Shown: piece by piece, positions 27,801 to 39,800 of the stretch
How the letters are laid out: each line of letters starts with the position of its first letter
How positions within the stretch are numbered: the first letter of the stretch is position 1
Assembly: GCA_964017235.1 (NCBI GenBank)
Contig: OZ024933.1
Coordinates: forward strand, 58,882,255 to 58,946,254
DNA length: 64,000 bases
Direction of reading: 5' to 3'
Source: Sabellastarte sp. h YS-2021
Taxonomy: Eukaryota; Annelida; Polychaeta; Sabellida; Sabellidae
Made by a program: the position numbers and the translations under genes
The notes under the pieces: model-generated
Database searches by the model: none
Told to the model about the DNA's origin: nothing
The model's input: the letters and a program-made list of their open reading frames with translations, nothing else

Positions 27801-30800
27801 CTAAATTGTCCGCATCCGGGATACCGAAAACATTTTTGTTCTAGCATATCCCCAACCGCTAACAGGAAGTGAACTTTACCAAATCAAAACATGACAGTTT
27901 TCATCAAAAATGACAAAAACGTGAGATAAAAGTGTACAATTTCTTCAGATTTAGGCTTTATTTCAAACATTTGCAGTGTAAGTTTACAGTTTTACTTAAC
28001 GTTACGATATGTATATACGTCTTTAGACATCGATATCGGCAACCCTGTCCCAAAACAATAAATATCGCTAATATTGATAAACAATGTACCCACTAACTGT
28101 GTGGGTATTGTAATAAAGTGCACCTCTACCTACCTATGGGTATGAGTATTGCTATGGGTTGACCTGTATTTCCTGGTGAACACGAGTATTGTAATGGATT
28201 GACCTGTAGCTCCCTGTGATTATGTGGGTATTCCAATGAAGAGCACCTGAACTGACCCAAAAGTATTTGAGTATTGTGATAGAGTACACCTGCACTTACC
28301 TATATGATAAGTATGGTAATGAAGTGCCCCTGTACCTACCTGTGATAAGTGGAGGTTATACAAATGTGAGTATTGTCATGGAGAGCACCTAATTTTACAT
28401 ATAATAATAACCAAGCACATTTGAGGTTACTTGTGGAAACTGTCATGCACCTGTATGTATAAAATAGGCTATTATAATGGGAATTAAGTACCTGTAACTG
28501 TTTTTTATGTGACTGAGTGTTGTGTTGCAGTTGAGTTCATATCGACCTACTGCACCTGTATTAATTGCTGTGTTTTTTCATGTGACATTAAGGGGACCGT
28601 ATTCACAAAAGAGATCAAGGTCAAGTTGAGCCAAAATCAGCTCAAGTTTAGTATAAACAGCTGTAAACTTGAGCCGATTTTTTGGAAAATCCACTTGAGC
28701 TTGATACCTTTTATGAATACGGCCCTAGGGGGCCATATTCACAAAAGGTCTTTGCCAAAACTTAACTTAATTTTTGTGTTCAACTCTAGCCAACTTAAGT
28801 CTTAGATTTGGCTGAGACCTTTGGAGAATATGGCCAGAGTATTCCACAAAGTAGTTAATTTGGATTATTAAGGTATTGCTTCAAGTTGTATTTTTTATGC
28901 GAAAAGACTCTTGCAATTTATATATAAATAAAAACAAAATGATGTCCGTCGATCTGTTTGAAACCCCTAGCCAAACAAATCATTGTATTTGTTGGATACT
29001 CTCTACAGGAGCTAGCATTGAGAGCCACTTTTAAGCTTCTTCATTTAATGATTCCATTGCAGAATCTTGCCTTAAACTTTCCAAACATAACTGAAGGCAT
29101 TCCAATATGCATCAGTAAAAAACTGTTTTTGACTAAAAAGTTACATAAGTTTCTTGATTGTACTTTCATTATTCATATTATTTTTTCGTGCAGGTTTCAG
29201 TGTTCATAAAACATTCATTGTCACTTTACAGCTGTCGATTGTGGCCAAGTTTCAACTACCCTGGAAAATGGAATTGTGGTTGTAATGGGTACAACATTCA
29301 CTGAACAAGTGACCTACACATGTAACAATGGATACCTTCTGAATGGTAATAGCACTTGTACCTGTACAGCAGAGGGTACCTGGAGTGACACTCCCCCGAC
29401 TTGTCTGGGTGAGAAAATGCTGCTTAAAGTTTTATTTTTTTTTGCAAAGACTTATACTTTTTAACTTAGGTACCATTTGAGTTCAAATGTGAAATGTGTA
29501 ACATAGATTGCAACATCTGCAATATTCCATTCCATGTATTTACATTTTATAAATATACTATGGGGATTTATACTTCCTATAAAAGTAATTTCTGTGCATT
29601 GTAATAGAAATTTATGATGCTTAATTACCTATAAATATCCACATTTTACCTCAGTGTGGTAAAAATATTGTCATAAAAATGGCTGACTCATAATAAAACA
29701 CACAGATAACTATTTTTACATAATTTTACCAAAAAAGTAACAAATCTGTTTCATAATTTTGAAGAGTATGTTTGGTGTATTTATCAGTGAAAAATATTTT
29801 TGTTTTTCTAAAATTTGTTAATTTTGATACACAATAGTTAAGACTTTTTGCATAAATGTTGTCTCAACTAAGATTTTGTTAAGCACTTTTTTGTGAATCC
29901 CACCTAAAGATAAAATCTCATCTAAGATAAAAGTCTTAAATTTAAGACTGGTCTTAGCAAAACTTTTGTCTAAGATTTAAGACCTTTTTGAGAATCCTGG
30001 CCCTGGGTCTGTATTCATGGAAGGTCTTAGCTATATCTTAGACTTAAGTTAGCTATACTTTTATACAAAAGTTAAGCCTAAGCCTTGGCTAGTACCTTTT
30101 ATATTGGCAAATAAAACCTGTTATGCAATAAAAATCAATAGACATACACCACAACAGTAAAATATGTAGTGAAAATAAGAAATATTTCACAATTTTTGCC
30201 TGTATTGTTTTTCTTTCCTATTTTGGACACTTAGCATGTATGATACTGCCTAAAAAGAAAATAATTTTTTCCATTCAGCCCTGAATGAGGTGAGAGTGCT
30301 GACCACTGTGACCACTTCACTAGATTGTAATGATTATACTGAGACCACACTGGCTGCAATACTAGAGGCCGCTAAAACTGAGTTGCCGACTCAGTTACTA
30401 CCTGTACTGCAGAGTGTACCAGCAGATCAGTTATTCAATGAAACCATTGTGATACTGGGACTCAGGTAATCTATTTTATACAGTGTACCAGGAAGTCTAC
30501 CAGGAAAACTTTCCAATCCCACCAGAACTGCAACTCAAAAATGTTGCAGGTCCATAGCAACAGTTGTCTATCCACATTTCAATGCAGGTCTGTCAATATT
30601 GAGTTTCGTAATTAACCAATTAGCATCTGCTAAAGAATAAATAAAGTTATTTTCTGTAATGGCAAGAATCTATAAAGTAATTATGTCGTCAATTTTGGCG
30701 ATTAAAAATATATATGAAGAGTTTTCTTAAGTTACAGGACATCCTGGGCCCATATTCACGAAAGGTCTTAGCCAGGGCTTAGGCTTGAAGTTGAGACTTT

Positions 30801-33800
30801 TGTCTCAAGTTTCTGCCCAAAAACTGCTAAGACTTTTGTCTTAGGTTTAGTGGTATTCATAAAGAATTAAAGATTGGTCTAAGGCTTAGCTAAGGGCTCA
30901 ACTTTAAGACTGGTTGGTAGTGGGCTTAAATTTTGTAAAGAGGACTTAAATATGGCCGCCATAAACTTTTCTCCACTTCAAAATTTGAAATGGCTGTAAA
31001 TAAAGTATAATTATACAGAACACCTCACTAAAGCAGTCTTTTGGAAGTTTATACGAGGTAACAAAGTTTTCCATTTCAAAACGGCACTTTTCCTTAGATA
31101 AAATGCATTAAATGAAGGATATATGTCGACAATAGTATAGTTTGAATAGAAAAGAAAGGTCACATGACACAGAAATATTTCACGATTTCTGCCTGTATTG
31201 TTTTTCTTTCCTATTTTGGAAACTTAGCATGTATACTGCCTAAAAAGAAAATAATCGGTTGTTACTTTTTTGGTAAAATTATGTAAAAATAGTTATCTGT
31301 GTAGGGTTATACAGTACTTCTATATCTCATGGTGTAAAAAATATTTCCCTAGGCTGTGGGGTACAGGCATCTCTGATGTTATTTTCTACTTATATCTCAG
31401 TTCATTTTGATTGTTAGATGTCTATTTTCAGCCATTTTGTTTATTAATCTTTAAAGCACATATTACATAACTTTCCGTCCAGTCGGATAAGCATTTTTTG
31501 TTTTATACCTGTTGTGAGTTTTCGCCTTGGCTAGGCTTTTATGTGATCAGGTTTCACCTCTTTTATTGCGTTTGAACATGTTTTCTCATCAATCCAATAA
31601 AGACAAACCCAGTGCATCTAAATGCCATCATTTTTGTCATGCTTTCGACACTCATAATTACTGTCCTACGTACCTGCAGAGAGGCAGGTAAGGGAGATGA
31701 TCCCTGTGTCACATTTATCTCACCTTGTGATATTTGTGCTTCCTTTTCGGAAGAACAATTAAACAAGATCACTCATAGAAAGAGATATGTCAAGAAACCT
31801 GACAAAAAATCTGACAAAAAGGATCAGGAATTAGATTTATTGGGCAATAATTCTGTAGAATCCTTCGCGGGCTCACAAGCAGACCTCGAGAGTGCTGCTG
31901 ACTATCTATTTACTTCCCTGCCTCGCCCTCAACCTCTTGCCTACGAGGCTTTATCATTAAGATCTCCAGCTAAAACTGTCCCACCAACTCCAGGTACGGC
32001 TTTACAGCAGAAATTAGAAACAAAGCTCGAGAAGTCCTTGGGATCTCGGCTAGACAGTCAACTAGACCAAAAGATGGGTGCTTTCCAGGCCAATATTTTA
32101 GAGGCAATGAAGTCCCTTCGAGAAGATTTTCAGAAATCTCTCCATAAAACTTCTTCACAAGTGGAGGTAGATTAGACCTCCGCTTCGGCCTCAAAACCTG
32201 GCCCTGATATTTACCTTCTTCCTCAGAGGAGGATCAGTCCTCTGAGCTCAGACTTAGGTCTCCAAAACCTTCTAGGAAGACCTACACTGATCAAGACCAT
32301 CCTCAACATGACCCAGATCCTCCTTGCTACAGGGAAGTAGCTCTGTCTGACATCCCCTCTCAGTATGCAGAGGAGGTGGATACCGTCAGGCGTATCCTCA
32401 AACTTCCAGACCCTAGGGACTCCTTACCCAGGTCTTCTACTGCAGTCATGGGCCTTGATGATGAGAAAGGCAGGCAGGAGCTCAGGACAAGAGGCCCTTC
32501 CTCTATGCTGCCTCTGAACTCTATTGTCAAAGATGCCTTTGATAAATTTGACCAAGACTTTCAAGCAGCAAATTTACCTGAGGGTAAATACATTAAAGCT
32601 CCTCCTTCCACTGCCAAGTGGTACAAGGTGGGACAACCTTGTTACGAAGACAAGATTCAAGAACTAAATACAGACTTTGCCAAGATCTGTATTTCTCCTA
32701 AGCCCTCTGGGGCCCCTATGGGCAAGGTTCCCCTACCAATTTGTAAGACCCACTCAAGAGAGATGGCTCAAACTTCAGGATTTGATCCTACGACTCAAGT
32801 CAAAACATGTTTTGACTGCAAGATGTTTGATGTCGCTAATTGGGTTGCTTGCCTCAACGGAGAAGATGGTCCCGGAGGGACACCTTCACATGAGGCCCTT
32901 TCATTTTCATCTCAAGGAGCATTGGAGATATCCTCAGTCCCTGGACAACCTCCTTCCTTGGACAGATGCCATTTCTGCACACCTAGACTGGTGGCAGAAT
33001 CCTGCAAACGTGATGAAAGGCTCAGACCTTCATCCCAAAGACCACGGTATCCAACTCTTTACAGACAAATCAAACGAAGGTTGGGGGGCTCACTTAGATC
33101 AAAAATCTACCAAGGGTCTGTGGTCAGACCAGGAAAAAAGGCTACACATAAACGTCCTAGAGTTGAAGCCGGTCTCACTGGCCCTTCGAAATTTCAAGGA
33201 CCAGTGCCAGGACCAAGCAGTTCTAGTTGCAATGGACAACTCGACAGTGGTAGGCTACATAAACAAACAAGGAGGAACTCACTCAGTAGAGATGTGCGCT
33301 CTCCTGTGGAAGATCATGACTTGGTGTCACCGCTATCACATAACATTAAAAGCCAGACACATTCCAGGGTGTCTGGATGTGATAGCCGACCTCCTATCCA
33401 GGTCCAACCAAGTGCAGTCAACAGAATGGTCACTGCATCCACAGGTGTTCAAACAGATCTGCCAGAAGTGGTTCACTCCTCATGTGGACCTGTTTGCCAC
33501 TCATCTGAACCACAAACTCCCTCTCTACGTGTCTCCAATTCCAGACCCAAAGGCCTGGGACATAGATGCTCTGAACATAAACTGGACGGGTCTCACTTTT
33601 TATGCTTACCCTCTGATGGCTCTCCTTCACAGGGTGATCCAAAAAATCAGGCAATGCCATTGCCTGATCATCGTAATAGCCCCAGGCTGGCCAGGGATGC
33701 CCTGGTTTTGGGACCTAGTGCAGCTCTCAACAGAGATCCCACTACAACTTCCAGTGTCAACGACTCTACTCAAACAGTCCCACAAGTATGTGTTCCACAA

Positions 33801-36800
33801 CAATCCGCAACAACTCAACCTCCACGCCTGGTGTCTAGGGGCGAACAACTCCAAGAACAAGGCTTCACTGTGGAGGTGGCAGAGAGAATTGCTGCCCCTC
33901 AGAGGTCATCAACAAGGACCATCTACAAGTCAAAGTGGGCCCTATTTGAAAAATGGTGCAGAGAAAATTCGGTGGATTTCTCCACTCAATCTGTGAAACA
34001 AATCTCAGATTTTTTTCATGTGCCTGTACCAAGACCTAAACAGGCACCCCTCGACCATTGATGGTTACAGGACTGCCATTGTTGACACTTTGGGCCCAAC
34101 GGCCCACCATATTGCACATAATCCAGACCTTCATAGGTTACTCTCCAGTTTCCATAGCGATCGTCCCAAAAGTTCCAGAAATCTTCCTAAGTGGAACCTT
34201 TCTGTTGTTCTCAATGAGCTCACAAAAGCACCCTTTGAGCCTATGAAAGACACAGACCTCAAACATCTTACCCTCAAAACTGCTTTCTTGCTAGCTTTGG
34301 CCTCCGGCAAGCGCCACAGCAAAATCCATGCCTGGGTTGCAAACAAAGTATCTAATCTAGGCCAATGGGAAAAGGTTGCCTTGTTCCCTTCTTCTGACTT
34401 CATAGCCAAAAACCATCTAGCAAGAGAAGGTTCTCAAAGGGTGTCTCCGGGGACTATTCCTGCTTTGACTACCATTGTAGATAGGCCCTGAGGTACTATT
34501 TCGATCGGACCCAAGACCTGAGAGGGTCTCGGTCCCTCCTTTTCATCTCCTTCAAGAAAGGACATACCTCAGACATCAGACCCGCTACTCTCTCTTCCTG
34601 GTTGAAACAAACCATTCTACTTTGTTATAAACAAGCAGACCAACAAGCCTTGGACTTGGTCCAAGTAAAAGCGCATGACATTAGGGCATTCGCAGCCTCT
34701 AAGGCTTTTTACGGTGAGGTATCGGTGGACCAGATCATGTAAGCCTGTCACTGGAAGGCTCACAACACATTTACAAATTTCTATCTAAAAGACCTTACTT
34801 GGTCAGACAACGACAACAATATATATCTGGGGACAGATGTAGCAGCACAACAGGTCTTAGACCCTTCCCCTCAGAACAGTCATCCTCGGAAAGAAAAGAA
34901 GGGGGGGGGGGGGGGGGGCACATCCGCTACAACCAAGTCTTCAGGAGTCTAATCCCAGGATCTAGGTATAGGTTTACCTCTCAAGATGTTTCGGGTAAGG
35001 TCATTTTTTATTTTTAGTTATCAAGTATATATGTATTAAGGACTTCACTCATGGATAGGCCCTAAGGGCTCTTACACCTCTAAGTGAGCACGGCTGCACT
35101 TCTCTCCTACGATCAAAACATCTCAACAGTTGTAGCACTGTCATTCATTCTATTCACTTTTTGGCTCTTTACAGGCCTGGACTTCGGGATTGGGGCACTG
35201 TAAACGGGACTCAGACTGGTATTTCTAACATTCATTCTAATCTATTACTTCAAAATCTAAGAAAAATTGACATATCTTCCAGTCTCAGCTGTAATCCCGC
35301 CACCGGGCAGTTGGATTCAACATTCAGTCCCACATGGTAAGCTATTGTAGCACAATAAAATTGAAAATTTTGATTACTTAAATGTAGCTTTTATAAGCTA
35401 CAAGCTTACCATGTGGGACTGAGAAGAGTCCCACCCTGCCTGCCCGCTGTATTACAGCTGAGGGGTAAGGTTTAAAAGTTGCAACGAGAAAGTAGGATGA
35501 GAGGTCAAAGGTTACCACGAGACGACAACTGGAGGCTACGGCCAACAATAAATGTCTATTTTTCTTAGACGTTGGCCTGATGCCTTGCGGCCATCCGAGA
35601 ACAGCATTCAGTCCCACATTGTAAGCTTGTAGCTTATAAAAGCTACATTTAAGTAATCAAAATTTTTAAATTTGGGTGAAATTGCAATACAGAGACACTT
35701 GACTAGCTTGGCTGGGATCTAGCTGTTTCTAAAAATTTTTTTTGTAGTTGTAACAGCCCCTTGCAGTTCCTGCTTGAGGTGGTAGCAGACACAACAGAGA
35801 CCATCTCCACTGTAGAACAGATGCTGGCGGATTCCCTTACAAATCTGACTACTACATCAGTGCAATTGCAAGTAGATGGGAATACTCTCAACATAGGTTT
35901 CACAAATGTCAATCCATCTGTTAACACAGGTAGATTACTTTCATAGTTTGGAACCCTGTTTAGTCAGATCTCAGCTAGGTGGGTTGGTAAAGTCATTTTC
36001 CTGTCTCTGTGATTGGGCTGTTCCATTATTGTGGTCCGATCGTAAACCTACTTCCTGATTGAAAAAAAAATGAAAGCCGTCACAATCAATGGGTGTAGTT
36101 TAAAATAGGTTCCCAGTATTTTCACTATAGCTTTCTGATGAATACTGTGATTGCTTTAAGAAGTCTTTCAGTAGGTTCGAGAAACATTTTGCCACAGTTT
36201 CCTGCTACATCCGATTGGTTTATAAACTTTAAAGATCAACTTAAGAAAATGTTAAGATAGGTTTAAGATCATGATGGCGCAGTGGTAACACACTCGCCTA
36301 CCACATCTGAATGCTGCAGCTCAGAGCCCGGACCCTATGTGGGAAAGTTGGTAGTTGTTGTACCGATGGTCGGCAGTTTATAATGCAGAACTTTGACCAA
36401 CTGTATGCACTGGTTTCCTCTGCCCTTCCAACTACCCGTCGTGATATGTTTTACATACATGATACAGTTTTGAAAGCGACGTAAAACTCCAAATAAATAA
36501 ATTCACAGTTTATTTACAGTGATACTTGGTGAAGACATTGGTTAGGGGGTGTAGGTCTGCAACATCAATCTGTGACCTTGATTTGGCCTATGACCTTGCT
36601 GTAGTGACCTAGAGTTGAAAATCTTGTCTGGGCTACATCTCTGAAACCATAAGGTGTAAGATGTTGATTCATTGTTGGGACATTGGTTAGGGAGTGTAGA
36701 TGTGCAACGTCAAGGTGTGACCTTGAGTTAACCTTTGACCTTACAATAGTGACCTTGAACTTAAAACATTTATCTGGGCTCTACGTTGGAAACTGTAAGG

Positions 36801-39800
36801 TGTAAGAACTTTATATTTGTTAAAAATACTGGTTAGAGGGTGTAGGTGAGCAACAACATAGTGTGATCTTGATTTAACCTTGTTGTATTGTTTTTTCTTC
36901 TATATCTCATGGTGTCAAAAACTATTTCCCCAGGCTATGTTGTATGGGCATCTCTGATGCCATTTTAAATTTATTCTATAAATGTTGTTTAAATATTCTG
37001 GAAATAACAACGTTCTTTGCATAGATTTGTCCCATTTTCTTGTAATTTTCTTTGTAACTTTCCATACAAATGCTTAAGGGTAACTCAGAAAACATATCCC
37101 ATTGATACCTTGATCTTTATCTTTTCAGGTAAACTCTGTGGACAGGGTTATTTCACCAATGTGGATTCACTGGATTGTGTCCCTTGTCCTCGAAACACCT
37201 ACCAACCCACAGGTAAGTGCTTGTGTATCAATAGAAATAGAATAAACCTAAAATATGAGACATCCTGTCATGTGAATATATGATTTAATAACTTCATTTC
37301 CAGTGACCATTATACCACCGATGATAGGCGAAAATTTTGAACAGTTTAGAAGTTCTGTTTGTGTGGCCACAAAAAGGCAAGAAGTTTACAGAATACAGAC
37401 ACTATTGCTTGGTCACACTGTCCGATGCAGTCGTATCTACATGTGGTTGAAGTTACATGTAGTTTATGACCTCGTCCTTATTGTCCCATAAATGAACCTT
37501 ACATGTGGGGTAGTGCACGTTTAAAATTAGCTACCCTGTAAACTAGTGATGGGAATCGCCTCCCCCCACCTAATCAGAAAAAAGCCCTTCTTGGTCAAGT
37601 ATGGGGTGGTAAACAAAATCTGTGAAGTGAAACATTTACAACTGAGTAAAACATATAGACGAAACACAACATTGCAATCTGAAATAATATAAATGGCTGT
37701 GGATGAGCACTAAAATGTGTTAGTATAGTGTATCCCACATTCATGAACCAGAGAATGGTAAAAATTTAATCAGCTCTTTATACTATGATTTTATCCCACA
37801 GCCTTTTAAAAACTGTCCACAGCTATTGTTAACACTCATGACTTTTGGTTTGCAACATCGTGGTTTGACCTTGATTTGACCTTGTTATAGTGACGTTGAC
37901 GCTTCAAAACTTATCTGGGTTATACCTCAGAAAGCATAAGGTGTAGGAAATTGATTCTTGGTAGTGACATTAATTGGGATCTAGGTGTGCAAGGTCATGG
38001 TGTGAACTTGATTTGACCTTTGACGTAGTAACCTTTAAAATCTTGTCCCAGGCTATATCTCAGAAACCATAAAGTGTATGAGGTTGATATGTTCTAGAAA
38101 CATTGGCTGGGGTATGTAGGTGTGCAACCTTATGGTGCAACCTTCATTAGACCTTTGACTTTGCAATAAGAACCTTAGGCTTAAAAATCTTGTGTGGGCT
38201 ATATCTTGGAAACTTTAAGGTGTATATGATGGGGGGGGGGGCTTCTGTCCTATGAAGCTCTATCAGTGGGGCTTATATCTGCTCCCCTCCCATAGCAGTC
38301 AGGCTGGACAGTCTGATTTTGTTGTGTGTGTCTATGGTTAACTTATTGATCGATTGGAGCAACAAATCTCTTGTCCTTGTGTGTCTTATTGACAACAAGG
38401 AGCTCACGAGGTATACAGAGAGTGTTTACACAAGTTGACGAGAGAAAAGCCATAGAACAGAAATAGGCCATAGAAGTACTTTATTGTTCAGGTAGAAATC
38501 ATCAGTGACACATATGCACTTACCCATGCATGTCATGTCTGTCTCTCTGTCGCTGTGTGTGTTTGGCTTTGCAATAAACACCACATTTTACCTTTTTTTA
38601 AATTTTGTATGTGTACCCTCTGTACCCTGACTGTGTAAGAATTAGGCCCTGTATAAAACCTAACCTTGTTTATCCAGGGCTCACCACATTTAACCAGTAG
38701 AAGCATTTAGCAGGTTATGGGTCTAATTACCTCCACCAAGAGGGTATGTTTTTTGGTGTGTTGGTCTGTATCTGTCTGTTTATTTGTCTGTCTGTGTTTG
38801 TGATCGTTCCAAAGTAATGAATGAACCTTTCTGAATTTTTTCTAGTTAAATTTTGGAAAAAAAAAATCCAGATCATTTTCTAGACACACACAGAAAAAAA
38901 AAATTCTCAAATTTTCAATGATCATATTTCCAATGTATTTTAAATGACACTGGCTTTCTGGTTGACACCACTTCGAATATAATGAGGAGATCTTTTTGAA
39001 ATTTATATAGGGGTGGGACTTGGCTAAAGGAAGAAGTGTTTACATTTTGGGAAAGGTCCGGATCAAATTATGGATGTGGAAAGTATTTTAGAAACACAGG
39101 TCATAAATCAGTAAATATGCGTATTTACTCAAAATTTTAGGGAATATGCGTCTTTACTGACTAAAACAGTAAATATGCATATTTACGTGTATTTACTAAT
39201 TTTGCATATTTACTTTAACATATACACCTCTCCTCAAGAGAATTCTTTGTCAGGGGAAACTAGGCGAGTGCAGACTGTAACATATGGACATGTGGGCTTT
39301 TGTGGGAAATTGGAGAGCCTGTAACAAAAAGTAGTATTGTCGGGCTAAAATATTGATTTAATGGAGTTGTAAAACATGCATTCAGTCCCAAGTGTCTCCT
39401 CATTTAAAAACAAAATCTACTTCATCCATTTGGTTGAAGTAATTCTTCCCCATGCAGTTTTGTGTGTCTCTGTTGTTATTACTGTGTAGGGTTTGAGGGG
39501 AGGGGGATTGTCCTTGCGCAACACATACAGGTAGATCTACTCTCTCACTCTGTATTCAACACATTTGTGTAACTGTGTGACTTTGAAATAGCACAGGCTT
39601 CAGTGCCTGACCCATAATAACAAATTTGGTATTTGATCACATGGTTCTCACCTCTGACCTTGACTTTTCACAGGGATGTGAAAAATTCCAGTTTTGACCT
39701 TTTTTATTTCACGTTGCACATAATTGGTCAATGAGTCATAAAAAAAAAAAAATTGAAATGTTTGTGAAGTGAGCAGGGCCAGTTTTTACAAAGATTCCTA

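Larger units (their letters stand above)
31388..35665 (+). mobile_element. DIRS-like retrotransposon, copy 2, lacking reverse transcriptase
   Basis: Closely related to copy 1 across gag (31579-32745), RNase H, recombinase and right end. Compared with copy 1 it lacks about 1.37 kb, from after GTTCCCCTACCAATT (8908) to GTAAAACCCACTC (10275). This removes the RT palm with YLDD. It also lacks the left ITR. The right end has palindromic blocks at about 35316-35425 and an inverted copy at 35605-35665. It lies 81 bp before the acceptor at 35748. Its left edge abuts a 65-bp repeat tail (31318-31385) also seen at 36897 and 47604. Confidence 0.85.
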
